Positions 50,398-59,575 of a stretch of DNA of 64,000 nt are shown here, piece after piece (the stretch's first letter is position 1; each line of letters opens with the position of its first letter). The notes beneath the pieces are model-generated. The model did not search any database. It was not told where the DNA came from and saw only the letters and a program-made list of their open reading frames with translations. Source of the DNA: JBBUX01 sp037445775. GTDB lineage: Bacteria; Actinomycetota; Coriobacteriia; Anaerosomatales; PHET01. Where the stretch lies: the NCBI GenBank assembly GCA_037445775.1, contig JBBIJX010000001.1, positions 23,325 through 87,324 on the forward strand. The letters run 5' to 3'. The position numbers were made by a program, and so were the translations under genes.

Positions 50398-51009
50398 GTG
50401 AGGATCATCGCGATCGACGCGAGTCGCGGGCGCGGAGTGGTGAGCAGATCGGTCGAAGTGGCCGCCCGGGCGGCCGAGGCGGCCGGGGCCGAAGTCGAGC
50501 GGATACGACTCGGCGACCACGACGTCCGCTACTGCACCGGCTGCAAGATGTGCCGCGTCACCGGTGTCTGCAAGATCGAGGACGACCTCCCTGAGCTCGC
50601 GGAGCTCATCTCCTTGAGCGACGGCGTGATTTTCGGCGTGCCCTCCTACTTCCGAAAGGCCGACCGCCCCCTGCAAGCCGTGATGGATCGCCTCTCCGGC
50701 TACTTCTCACACGACGGGCAGATGCGTCTGCCGGGCTTTTCCGAGCGTGAAGTACCATCGGCGCCGCATGCAAAGGCGGCGAAGCGGGCGGTGATCATAA
50801 CCGCCACGTCGGCGCCGGAGCCCATCGCCACCTTCTTCGGCTACAACACCGGTCCTATCCGCGAGTTGCGGCGCTCGCTCGCAACCGGTGGAATAAAGAC
50901 GATCGGCTCCCTCGCCGTCTCGGGGACTTGGTCGGGTCCTGCCGAGCTCGACGCCGTCGAATCCGAGAAAGCCTCTTCGCTCGGGCGCGTACTCGCGGGG
51001 AAGATCTGA
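50398..51009 (+). CDS. Isf-type iron-sulfur flavoprotein (NADPH-dependent FMN reductase fold)
   Basis: 203 residues. It has a flavodoxin-like fold with a compact Cys cluster Cys46, 49, 52 and 58 (CTGCKMCRVTGVC), as in the flavoprotein at 14313, and the FMN loop GVPSYFRKAD. It probably reduces small oxidants or accepts electrons from ferredoxin. GTG 50398 has AAAGGGG at six bases. It lies just downstream of padR, with its own promoter. Confidence 0.85.
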   Translation: MRIIAIDASRGRGVVSRSVEVAARAAEAAGAEVERIRLGDHDVRYCTGCKMCRVTGVCKIEDDLPELAELISLSDGVIFGVPSYFRKADRPLQAVMDRLSGYFSHDGQMRLPGFSEREVPSAPHAKAAKRAVIITATSAPEPIATFFGYNTGPIRELRRSLATGGIKTIGSLAVSGTWSGPAELDAVESEKASSLGRVLAGKI

Positions 51010-51030
51010 GACGCGCTTCGCCCGCCTGCC

Positions 51031-52212
51031 TCAGCCCAGTAGCAGGTCCATGACGCCGCGACCAGGGTCCACCATGACCCCCGTCGCAGTTGCCGCGCGC
51101 TCGCTGTAGCCGGTCGCCCGGTTCTGAGCGACACCCGGCCCCCACAACACGAAGGGCACCGCATCGCCGAGGTGCGTCTTGAGCGCGACCGGCGTGGGAT
51201 GGTCGGGCATCGCGAGGATACGGATCTCCTCAGTGCACGCACGCACCCGCGAGATGACCTCCCGGTCTATCGCCTCGATCGCCCGGACCTTGCCGGCGGC
51301 GTCGCCCGCGTGGCCTTCCTCGTCAGGCGACTCCACGTGGATGACGACGAGATCATGGTCAACGAGCGCGGACAGTGCGCCGTCTGCCTGGCCCGCGTAG
51401 TCGTTGTCGGAGCCTCCGGTCACGCCTGCGATCTCGAGACGATCAATACCGGCGAGCACCGCGAGACCGTTCAGCAGGTCCACCCCGCTCGTCATTGCAG
51501 CGGAGACACCACGGAGCTCGCTGAAGGCCACGAGGCCCGCCGGCCGCACGCCGGGCCAGAACGGCCAGACATCGGTGACGGCAAGGCCGCCGGTGTCGGC
51601 GCGGCATGCGTTCACGGCGATGTTGGGAAGGATCGCCTTCGCCCGAGCCATGTAGTCGAGCAACATCTCCGCGCCGGGGCCATTCGGGAGGTGACCCGCC
51701 ACGGGACGGCCGGAAATGTCGTGAGGGGGCGTGTATGCGCACTCCAGCAGCTCAGGGTGGCCCTTGACCACGAGGATGTGGCGGTACGCTACCCCGGGAT
51801 ACAGGCGATAGGTGTCGTCGTCGAGCGCGGCTGCCAGGTCGTTGATGATCGCCGTCGACTCGCCGGTCGAGATGTGGCCTGCCGCGTAGCTCGTCATGAC
51901 GCCGTCAGTGATGGTCACGGTGTTCAGGCGCAGTGCGATCTCGTCCTCAGCCAGATCGATACCCATGCTCGCCGCTTCGATGGCGCCACGTCCCACGTAG
52001 TCTGCGACGGGATCGTAGCCGAGTATCGAAGTGCAAGCCGCCGACGAGGACGGCTCCGACCCGGGCGGCACCGTCTGCGCGAGTCCCACAAGCCCCCCGC
52101 GCGCGAGGGCATCGAGGTTCGGTGTCCGCGCGGCCTCGAGCGTCGTTGCGCCCCCGAGCTCCTCGAGCGGAAGCCCAGCGGCGCCGTCGAGAATCACGAT
52201 CACATGCTTCAT
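51031..52212 (-). CDS. apgM: Archaeal-type cofactor-independent phosphoglycerate mutase
   Basis: 393 residues. VIVILDGAAG, TPNLDALARGG and GSEPSSSAACTSILGYDP are ApgM motifs; VIHVESPDEEGHAGD and MPDHPTP are metal-site motifs of the alkaline-phosphatase superfamily. It interconverts 3- and 2-phosphoglycerate without 2,3-bisphosphoglycerate. The ATG at 52212 follows a run of seven G. A homoserine-kinase-like (ThrB2) reading exists for this subfamily, and thrC lies within 1 kb, so that alternative is worth noting. Confidence 0.85.
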   Translation of the reverse strand: MKHVIVILDGAAGLPLEELGGATTLEAARTPNLDALARGGLVGLAQTVPPGSEPSSSAACTSILGYDPVADYVGRGAIEAASMGIDLAEDEIALRLNTVTITDGVMTSYAAGHISTGESTAIINDLAAALDDDTYRLYPGVAYRHILVVKGHPELLECAYTPPHDISGRPVAGHLPNGPGAEMLLDYMARAKAILPNIAVNACRADTGGLAVTDVWPFWPGVRPAGLVAFSELRGVSAAMTSGVDLLNGLAVLAGIDRLEIAGVTGGSDNDYAGQADGALSALVDHDLVVIHVESPDEEGHAGDAAGKVRAIEAIDREVISRVRACTEEIRILAMPDHPTPVALKTHLGDAVPFVLWGPGVAQNRATGYSERAATATGVMVDPGRGVMDLLLG

Positions 52213-52271
52213 CGGCCCCCCCGTTGGGTACGAGTGACCCGAGTAGGGTACCACCTCCTGGGAGGAGCCTC

Positions 52272-52796
52272 GTGGCCACAGTGTCGCCTCTGCCGATGCT
52301 CATGCGCGACGGCGTGACGGTGCGCCCGCCGCGCGGAAACGAACTCAAGGACCTCGCCAGAGAACTCTCGGAAGACCCCGAGTCGAGCCGGTGGCTCGGC
52401 AACGACATCGCCGCGACCGAGCGCTGGTTCTACTCAGAAGGCGTCGGCGCCTTCATCATCGAGTGCGACGGGCGTCCGGCGGGGGTCATCACCTTCGAGG
52501 AGCAACCCGACCCGGACTACCGGCACGCCAGCATCGACATCGGGCTTCTGGGGTGGTGCGTGAACCGCGGCGTGGGAACCGCGGCGCTACGCGCGCTCAT
52601 CCGCTGGCTCATCGACGTGCGCGGTCACCACCGTGTCACCATCGATCCGGCCACAGACAATGCGCGTGCGATACGCGCCTACACCAAGGTAGGATTCAGG
52701 CCGGTCGGCGTCATGCGCAAGAGCGAGCGCGGCTCCGATGGCACATGGCACGACAACCTGCTGATGGATCTGCTCTCACATGAACTCGACTACTGA
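52272..52796 (+). CDS. GNAT acetyltransferase
   Basis: 174 residues. LGWCVNRGVGTAALRALIRWLIDVRG is the acetyl-CoA pyrophosphate loop region, and NARAIRAYTKVGFRPVGV is the typical GNAT C-terminal motif. The closest-looking group is AAC(6')- or RimJ-like (IECDGRPAGVITFEEQPD), but no substrate can be assigned. GTG 52272 has GGGAGGAGCCTC upstream. It is divergent from apgM. Confidence 0.8.
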   Translation: MATVSPLPMLMRDGVTVRPPRGNELKDLARELSEDPESSRWLGNDIAATERWFYSEGVGAFIIECDGRPAGVITFEEQPDPDYRHASIDIGLLGWCVNRGVGTAALRALIRWLIDVRGHHRVTIDPATDNARAIRAYTKVGFRPVGVMRKSERGSDGTWHDNLLMDLLSHELDY

Positions 52797-52877
52797 ACCG
52801 CGCCGGGTGTGTTGACCAAGACCAGCGCGGAGACCAGCGCGGCCGCATCCTTGGGGGTGCGCCTGCAGGTCCTCGGG

Positions 52878-52883
52878 TATCAT
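52878..52883 (+). promoter_or_regulatory. -10 element TATCAT placing transcription start at the thrC ATG
   Basis: TATCAT is followed by six bases and then the ATG at 52890. No Shine-Dalgarno lies before the codon, so thrC is probably read from a leaderless message. A clear -35 is lacking. Confidence 0.4.
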
Positions 52884-52889
52884 GCCTCC

Positions 52890-54434
52890 ATGACCTCTCC
52901 TATGCGCTACACCGATACCCGCGGCCTGAGCGACGGCTCACCGCTGTTCACCGACGTCGTCGTCAAGGGCATCGCGCCGGGTGGCGGCCTGTTCGTTCCG
53001 GAGACGCTCCCGACGATCTCAGTCGAAGAGGTGCTCTCCTTCGCTCACCTGCGCTACGACGAGCGCGCCGCGCGGATCTTCGACGCCTTCGGGGTCGACC
53101 TGCCCGCCGAGCGCGTGCGAGCGCTCACGCGCCTTGCGTACGGGCCGCAGTGGGACGATCCTCGCATCGCGCCGGTTGAAGAGGTCTTCGCCGGGATGCA
53201 CGTACTCGAACTCTGGCACGGGCCTACGAGCGCGTTCAAGGATCTCGCGCTGCAGTGCATGCCGCTCTTCTTCAGCGAAGGCGTCGCGGCGCAGCAGGCA
53301 TCGGGAGCATTGGACGATGACTTCCTCGTGCTCGTCGCCACGAGCGGAGACACCGGCAAGGCGGCTCTCGAGGGATTCGCCGACCGCGAACACACCTCGA
53401 TCGTCGTCTTCTTCCCCGCCGAAGGGGTCTCTGACGTCCAGCGCAAGCAGATGGTCACGCAGCGCGGTGACAACGTGGGCGTCTTCGGCGTGCGCGGCAA
53501 CTTCGACGACTGCCAGAACGCGGTCAAGGCGGCATTCGCCGACGCGGCGTTCAACGAGTGGCTACACACTCACAGGCGCCTTCGGCTGTCTAGCGCGAAC
53601 TCGATCAACTGGGGCAGGTTGCTGCCGCAGGTCGTCTACTACGCGAGCGCGTACTCCGACATGGTCGCGTCGGGAGGCGTCAAGCCGGGAGCGCCGCTCG
53701 ACGTATGCGTGCCCACCGGCAACTTCGGAAACATCCTCGGCGCCTACTACGCCAAGCGCATGGGAGTGCCCATCGGGCGCCTGATCTGCGCGTCGAACGA
53801 GAACAGCGTGCTCGCCGACTTCATCGGCACGGGCGTCTACGACATCTCGAACCGCGACTTCGTGAAGACTCCATCACCGTCGATGGACATCCTCATCTCC
53901 TCGAACCTCGAACGGCTACTCTACCACCTTGCGGGACCCGACGCGGTCCGCGATTGGATGACCGAGCTCGCGAGCACGCGGCGCTTCCGCATCGACCAGA
54001 ACACCTTCCGTACCGTACGTGAGTTGCTCGTGGGTGACTACGTGACGAACGACGAGTCTCTGACCACGATCCGCCGGGTCTTCGACGAGACCGGCTACCT
54101 GCTCGACCCCCACACGGCGGTCGCGTGGGAAGTGGCCGAACGGATGCGCGGTGATGATCCAGTCCTCGTAGTGTCCACCGCACACTGGGCGAAGTTCGGC
54201 GCTGACGTGCTCGCGGCGCTCGAGGGTCTTTCGTACGGGGCGCCCTTGCCCGAGCGTTACGCCGGGCTGAGCGGCGTCGAGCTTCTGGGGCGCGTCGCGG
54301 AGCTCGCGCCCTCAGCGGGCGCGGTGCCGTCAGCGTTGGCAGTGCTCGACGACGCCGTGCCGCGCTTCAACAGCGTCGTCGAAGCAGGCCGCGACGGGGT
54401 CGAGGAAGCGGTCATAACCTGGCTCTCTCGCTAG
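52890..54434 (+). CDS. thrC: Threonine synthase
   Basis: 514 residues. YTDTRGLSDGSPLFTDVVVKGIAPGGGLFVPE is the ThrC N-terminal signature, the PLP Lys117 lies in PTSAFKDLALQ, and ATSGDTGKAA and PTGNFGNILGAYYAK bind the cofactor phosphate. It converts O-phosphohomoserine to threonine. I start it at ATG 52890, which lies seven bases after TATCAT; a second ATG at 52902 is also possible. Neither has a Shine-Dalgarno. It stands alone on the plus strand. Confidence 0.95.
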   Translation: MTSPMRYTDTRGLSDGSPLFTDVVVKGIAPGGGLFVPETLPTISVEEVLSFAHLRYDERAARIFDAFGVDLPAERVRALTRLAYGPQWDDPRIAPVEEVFAGMHVLELWHGPTSAFKDLALQCMPLFFSEGVAAQQASGALDDDFLVLVATSGDTGKAALEGFADREHTSIVVFFPAEGVSDVQRKQMVTQRGDNVGVFGVRGNFDDCQNAVKAAFADAAFNEWLHTHRRLRLSSANSINWGRLLPQVVYYASAYSDMVASGGVKPGAPLDVCVPTGNFGNILGAYYAKRMGVPIGRLICASNENSVLADFIGTGVYDISNRDFVKTPSPSMDILISSNLERLLYHLAGPDAVRDWMTELASTRRFRIDQNTFRTVRELLVGDYVTNDESLTTIRRVFDETGYLLDPHTAVAWEVAERMRGDDPVLVVSTAHWAKFGADVLAALEGLSYGAPLPERYAGLSGVELLGRVAELAPSAGAVPSALAVLDDAVPRFNSVVEAGRDGVEEAVITWLSR

Positions 54435-54483
54435 GCGGAGTCCTTAGACGATGCACGCACTGTGTACTCAGCTCGACTGTCCC

Positions 54484-54996
54484 TCACCTGAGCACGAGTT
54501 CCATCACGACGACGTCCAGCCATCGGTCGAACTTCCTGCCCACCTCATGCAGCGTTCCGACCGTTCGAAAGCCCGCTCGCCGGGCGCTCTTCAGGCTCGG
54601 CTCGTTCTCCGACACGATCTGGCTCACGAGCACGTGGTGGCCTAGGCGGCGCGCTTCGTCGATCAGGTGCTCGAGCACACGCGCGCCGATACCACGGCCG
54701 GTCAGACTGGGATGCACGTATGCGCCAACCTCAGCGGTGCGGGACCACGCGGGTCGCGTACCATACGGCGAGAGCGAGCCCCATGCGACGACACGGGCGG
54801 CGGCGTCGACCGCGACGATGACTGGGTGAGCGGCATCGCGCTTCGTGATCCACTCCGGGTTCTCGCGCTTGACGCCCCGATCCGTGTCAAAGGTCACCGT
54901 CGTGCGACAGACGTAGTGGTCGTAGATCTCAGAGATCGCGTCCAGGTCTTCGGGCTGCGCAGGCCGCACGATGATGGACAGAGAGTCCGATTCCAC
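54484..54996 (-). CDS. GNAT acetyltransferase, phosphinothricin/PAT-like
   Basis: 170 residues. IVRPAQPEDLDAISEIYDHYV, TFDT, GAYVHPSLTGRGIGARVLEHLID and the ending HEVGRKFDRWLDVVVMEL match the PAT/MnaT-like GNAT family. Members acetylate phosphinothricin, methionine sulfoximine or related amino acids. GTG 54996 follows AGGAGGAGATG. It lies just downstream of the pst region on the same strand, with hairpins between. Confidence 0.85.
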   Translation of the reverse strand: MESDSLSIIVRPAQPEDLDAISEIYDHYVCRTTVTFDTDRGVKRENPEWITKRDAAHPVIVAVDAAARVVAWGSLSPYGTRPAWSRTAEVGAYVHPSLTGRGIGARVLEHLIDEARRLGHHVLVSQIVSENEPSLKSARRAGFRTVGTLHEVGRKFDRWLDVVVMELVLR

Positions 54997-55083
54997 GTCT
55001 TCATCTCCTCCTGCCAGCAGTATGCAGTATCGGACCGGAATCATACCTCCCGGCAGGTCAATTGGCACACCCGTTGCACTATG

Positions 55084-55180
55084 TCTCGCGAGAGCTGGGC
55101 GACCCGCCTCCCCCTCCCCCTCGGGCGGGGAACGCCCCTCGCAACAGACAGGACGCGCCTCCCCCCTCAGGCGCGTCCTG
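55084..55180. other. Tandem hairpins with CU-rich (plus strand) or GA-rich (minus strand) loops; pst operon terminator region
   Basis: Three elements lie after pstB. The palindrome TCTCGCGAGA is at 55084-55093. CCCGCC (55103-55108) pairs with GGCGGG (55124-55129) around a 15-base loop of C and T plus one G. CAGGACGCGCC (55149-55159) pairs with GGCGCGTCCTG (55170-55180) around a TCCCCCCTCA loop. The last is the likely terminator of the minus-strand pst operon. On the plus strand both loops carry CCUCCCC. A GG-N10-GC element (TTGGCAC...TTGCA) lies at 55062-55078. Confidence 0.6.
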
Positions 55181-55210
55181 GCATTTCCGGATGTCTTCTG
55201 ACCCGCAGGA

Positions 55211-55996
55211 TCAGCCGAAGCGACCGGTGATGTAAGCCTCCGTGCGCTTGTCCGCAGGGTTCGTGAACATCGTGCGTGTCTCGTCGACCTCGATGAGACG
55301 CGCTGGTTCGTCCATCGACTCGCGCAACATGAATGCAGTGCGATCGGAGATGCGGGCGGCCTGCTGCATGTTGTGAGTCACGATCACGATGGTGACGGAG
55401 CTCTTGAGCTGATCGATCGTGTCCTCGATCTGTTGCGTCGAGATCGGGTCGAGCGCGGAAGCGGGCTCGTCCATCAGCAGAACCTCAGGCGTGGTCGCAA
55501 GCGCACGTGCGATACACAGACGCTGCTGCTGTCCTCCCGACAGCTCGAACGCATGCTTCTTCAGCAGTTTTTTGACCTCGTCCCACAGCGCGGCCCGCTT
55601 GAGTGAGTCCTCGACGATCTCGTCGAGCTCGCTGCGGCGCCGTGTGCCGTGAGTCCGGGGTCCGTAGGCCACGTTGTCGTAGATGGACATCGGGAACGGG
55701 TTGGGCTTCTGAAAGACCTGACCCACGCGAATGCGCAGCTCGACGGGATCCACCGCGCGATCGTTGATGTCGACGCCGTCGAGCAGGATGCGCCCGCCCA
55801 CGGTCACGTTGCCGATCTCGTCGTTCATGCGGTTCAGGCAGCGCAGCAGCGTCGACTTGCCGCATCCCGACGGGCCGATAAGCGCGGTCACCGACGACGG
55901 CTCGATCCCCATAGTGACGCCCGCGACCACGGTATCGGTACCGTAGGTCACGGAGACGTCCGTGAGATCGAACGATCCTATGACGGGCGCTACCAT
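55211..55996 (-). CDS. pstB: Phosphate ABC transporter ATP-binding protein
   Basis: 261 residues. IGPSGCGKSTLLRCLNRMND (Walker A), VFQKPNPFPMSIYDNVAYGPR (Q-loop, typical of PstB), LSGGQQQRLCIARAL and LLMDEPASALDP are all canonical. It powers phosphate import with PstA, PstC and PstS. ATG 55996 overlaps the end of pstA by seven bases. Confidence 0.97.
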   Translation of the reverse strand: MVAPVIGSFDLTDVSVTYGTDTVVAGVTMGIEPSSVTALIGPSGCGKSTLLRCLNRMNDEIGNVTVGGRILLDGVDINDRAVDPVELRIRVGQVFQKPNPFPMSIYDNVAYGPRTHGTRRRSELDEIVEDSLKRAALWDEVKKLLKKHAFELSGGQQQRLCIARALATTPEVLLMDEPASALDPISTQQIEDTIDQLKSSVTIVIVTHNMQQAARISDRTAFMLRESMDEPARLIEVDETRTMFTNPADKRTEAYITGRFG

Positions 55997-56856
55997 CTGA
56001 TCTTCCTCCTCTGCCGCGACCGCCAAGTCGCGGCCGCGACGTTGATGATGCTTACGCCCGCAACCAGCACGAGCGCCGTGCCCCACACGACGTCGGGTGC
56101 GGGCTTCACGGCTTGCGTGGCCATGATGTATAGGTGGTATGGCAGCGCCATGGTCTCGTCGAGTAAGGTTCGCGGAACGGGCGCGTAGAACGCGACGGCC
56201 GTCACGAGTATCGGCGCTGTCTCCCCCGCGGCCCTTGAGAGGCCGAGTATCGAGCCGGTCACGATGCCGGGAGCGGCGGCGGGAATCACGATGCGCCACG
56301 TCGTGCGCAGCCGCGTGGCGCCAAGCGCGAGCGACGCCTGCCTCAGGTCGCGCGGTATCTGGCGCAACGCCTCCTCGGTCGCCGTGATGACAACCGGCAA
56401 CGTCAAGCAGCCAAGCGTGAGCGCCCCGGCGAGGACCGAACGTCCGAGTCCCATAGTCAACACGAAGAGAGCGAGGCCGAAGAGTCCGTACACGATTGAA
56501 GGGACGCCCGCCATGTTCGCGATCGAGAGCCTGACTACGCGGTTGAGCACGCCCTGCGGAGCGAACTCGGAAAGGTAGACGCCTGCGGTGATGCCTATGG
56601 GCAGCGCGAACGCCGCGGTCCACAAGGTGAGCAACACGGTGCCCCAGATGGCCGGCCAGATGCCGCCCTGCGTCATCGACATCCGCGGCGGCTGCGTGAG
56701 GAACTCCCACGAGATCGACGCAGCGCCCATCCACAAGATGTATCCCACGACAGACGCGACCGCGCCCACGACACCCAGCACCGCCACGCCGGTCACGATC
56801 TTGGCGATCCGCTCTGCCGCACGCGCGCGCTGTACGCGCTGCTTCGCCGTGCTCAT
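55990..56856 (-). CDS. pstA: Phosphate ABC transporter permease PstA
   Basis: 288 residues with six transmembrane helices; LYLSEFA-type GVYLSEFAPQG and QIPRDLRQASLALGATRLRTTW (the EAA-like cytoplasmic loop) are PstA landmarks. The ATG at 56856 overlaps the pstC stop (ATGA); an ATG at 56865 is also possible. Confidence 0.95.
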   Translation of the reverse strand: MSTAKQRVQRARAAERIAKIVTGVAVLGVVGAVASVVGYILWMGAASISWEFLTQPPRMSMTQGGIWPAIWGTVLLTLWTAAFALPIGITAGVYLSEFAPQGVLNRVVRLSIANMAGVPSIVYGLFGLALFVLTMGLGRSVLAGALTLGCLTLPVVITATEEALRQIPRDLRQASLALGATRLRTTWRIVIPAAAPGIVTGSILGLSRAAGETAPILVTAVAFYAPVPRTLLDETMALPYHLYIMATQAVKPAPDVVWGTALVLVAGVSIINVAAATWRSRQRRKIRW

Positions 56857-57785
56857 CGCCGCCATATCCTGCGCTGACGTTCCAGCACGACGTCAGCCAC
56901 GAGGTTGATGACGAAGGTGATCACGAACAGCACGAGCCCCATGGCGAACAGTGCCGAGTAGTGCAAGCCGCCTTGGACCACCTCCGCCATCTCGCCCGCG
57001 ATCGTGCCAGGCATCGTGCGCGCGGACATGAATGGGTGCGGCGGGATCACGCCGGAGTTCCCGGCGAGCATGAGCACCACCATGGTCTCGCCGATCGCGC
57101 GCCCCAGACCGAGCATGACCGCGGCGAAGATGCCGCTTGACGCGGCGGGCAACACTACCTTGTACGTAGTCTGCCATCGCGTGTTCCCCAGAGCGTAGGA
57201 ACCGGTCCTCAAGTCGGCCGGGACGGCGTGCATGGCGTCTTCTGCGATCGAGATCACCGTGGGCATGACCATGAGTCCTACGACGAGACCGCCGGTGAAC
57301 GCCGTGAGTCCCGTATCGAGGTCGAGCACCGTGCGGACGCGCGGCACGAGCAGGAAGATGCCGAGCAAGCCGAGCACGACCGACGGGACAGCAGCCATGA
57401 ACTCGATGAACGACTTCAGCAGCTCCTTGACGCGCCGCCCCGCGAACTCCGAGATGAAGATCGCAGCCGCGATGCCAATAGGCATAGCAAGCACGAGCGC
57501 GACGACGGTGACCCAGAACGACCCCGCCTCGGCGGGAAGGAAGCCGAACGCGGCGTTGTCGCTCGTGGGGAACCAGTCGGCGCCCCCGATCATCGCCAAC
57601 AGGCCCACTTCGCGAATCGCCCGCATCGAGTTGATGACCAGGAAGACGGTGATTGCGGCGAGGATCGCGATGGCGGCGAAGCCGCAGAGCGCGATCACCC
57701 ACCGCACGACGCCTTCGGCCGCCCGTCGGAATGTCGGGCGGCCTGCGAGGCCTCGCATCTTGTCAGAATATCTCGTCAACTGCAC
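56853..57785 (-). CDS. pstC: Phosphate ABC transporter permease PstC
   Basis: 310 residues with six transmembrane helices. IAAAIFISEFAGRRVKELLKSFIEFMAAVPSVV and the EAA-like loop VPADLRTGSYALGNTRWQTTYKVVLPAASSG mark PstC. GTG 57785 lies six bases after the pstS stop; ATG 57758 is an alternative. It pairs with PstA to form the channel. Confidence 0.95.
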   Translation of the reverse strand: MQLTRYSDKMRGLAGRPTFRRAAEGVVRWVIALCGFAAIAILAAITVFLVINSMRAIREVGLLAMIGGADWFPTSDNAAFGFLPAEAGSFWVTVVALVLAMPIGIAAAIFISEFAGRRVKELLKSFIEFMAAVPSVVLGLLGIFLLVPRVRTVLDLDTGLTAFTGGLVVGLMVMPTVISIAEDAMHAVPADLRTGSYALGNTRWQTTYKVVLPAASSGIFAAVMLGLGRAIGETMVVLMLAGNSGVIPPHPFMSARTMPGTIAGEMAEVVQGGLHYSALFAMGLVLFVITFVINLVADVVLERQRRIWRR

Positions 57786-57791
57786 CCCAGG

Positions 57792-58661
57792 CTACTGGCT
57801 CAACGGCACAAAGCCCTGGTCTGTAACCACGGCCTGGCCCTCGGCGCTCAGGACCCAGTCGACGAACGCCTTCGCCACGTCGGTCAGCGCACCGTTGCTG
57901 TACATGTACAGGCCACGCGAGAGCACATAGCTGCCGTTCAGTATCGCATCGATCGACGCCGTTGTCCCGTCGATCTCGAGCACCTTGACCTCGGGGGTGA
58001 CGTAGCCGATACCCACATAGCCGATCGCGTTGGGGTTTGCCTTCGTCTCGGCGATGATCGCCTGAGTGGATGGAAGGAGCTTCGCCTCTTTGGCGTACTC
58101 GCTCTCCTTGCCTACAACCGCCTCCTTGAAGAACTCGTACGTGCCCGAAGCGCTATCGCGCGAAAGCAGCACGATCCTCGCGTCGGCGCCGCCAACGTCC
58201 TTCCAGTTCGTGATCTCGCCGCGGTAGATCTTGCCCAGATCGTCCATCGACAGCCCGCTCACGGCGCTGCCCGGGTGCACGACGACGGCGATGCCGTCCT
58301 TGGCGACTTCGGTCTCGACGGGCGAGATGCCCTTCTCCTGTGCCGTCGTGACCTCTTCGTCCTTGATCTCTCGAGAGGCCGAAGCCAAATCAACGGTGCC
58401 GTTGATGAGCGCCGCGATACCCGTGCCGGAGCCGCCGCCCTTCACCGAGATCATCACACCGGGATTGCCGGTCTGGAACTGCTCCGCCCACCCCTGAACG
58501 AGGTTGACCATCGTGTCCGAGCCCTCGATATTGATGGACCCGGTGAGCTCTCCGCCGGTCTCGCCGCCGGTCGCCGTCTCGTCCGATGTGCCGCCACATC
58601 CAACGAGCCCGACGGCAAGAACCGTCGCGAGCAGCAGCGCGATCCACTTCTTCGCCTTCAC
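57792..58661 (-). CDS. pstS: Phosphate-binding lipoprotein PstS
   Basis: 289 residues. The signal peptide ends in a lipobox (AVGLVGC) with lipidated Cys22. NIEGSDTMVNLVQGWAEQF, VKGGGSGTGIAALI, ASREIKDEE and SRDSASGTYEFF line the phosphate site. I place the start at GTG 58661, five bases after AAAGGGAG; GTG 58667 directly abuts that sequence. First gene of pstSCAB, downstream of the PhoB-box-like array. Confidence 0.95.
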   Translation of the reverse strand: MKAKKWIALLLATVLAVGLVGCGGTSDETATGGETGGELTGSINIEGSDTMVNLVQGWAEQFQTGNPGVMISVKGGGSGTGIAALINGTVDLASASREIKDEEVTTAQEKGISPVETEVAKDGIAVVVHPGSAVSGLSMDDLGKIYRGEITNWKDVGGADARIVLLSRDSASGTYEFFKEAVVGKESEYAKEAKLLPSTQAIIAETKANPNAIGYVGIGYVTPEVKVLEIDGTTASIDAILNGSYVLSRGLYMYSNGALTDVAKAFVDWVLSAEGQAVVTDQGFVPLSQ

Positions 58662-58755
58662 AGTCACTCCCTTTCGTCGTCAGACACCGCGGTGACGGTC
58701 ATGGAAACCGTCATCGAGAATGCTATGAAGGCGGCGTTGTTCTGTGGTTGCACCG

Positions 58756-58798
58756 GTGTAAACTCGCTGTACATTAACGTGAAATGTCTGTAAAACGT
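58756..58798. promoter_or_regulatory. PhoB-box-like array of four direct repeats between pstS and the phoB-like gene
   Basis: Consecutive units GTGTAAACTCG (58756-58766), CTGTACATTAA (58767-58777), CGTGAAATGT (58778-58787) and CTGTAAAACGT (58788-58798) repeat at 10-11 bases. The PhoB consensus is two 11-base CTGTCAT-type direct repeats, so this is a good match. It lies in the divergent region of pstSCAB and the two-component genes, and can control both. Confidence 0.7.
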
Positions 58799-58861
58799 CT
58801 CGCATCACGTTGCGACCGCTGGCATGCTGTGCGAAAGCGGTGCCGCACCCAGGAGGCGCAT

Positions 58862-59571
<710 letters not shown>

Positions 59572-59575
<4 letters not shown>

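Noticed and set aside
55062..55078. True sigma-54 promoter
   Set aside because: The GG-N10-GC match is good, but no sigma-54 activator or rpoN is in view and Actinobacteria usually lack sigma-54; kept only as part of a low-confidence finding.
57228..58793. A 521-codon plus-strand open frame opposite pstC and pstS
   Set aside because: It is antisense to two genes with clear domains, His/Arg/Asp-rich in the way expected for GC-rich complement frames, and has no family motif or RBS.
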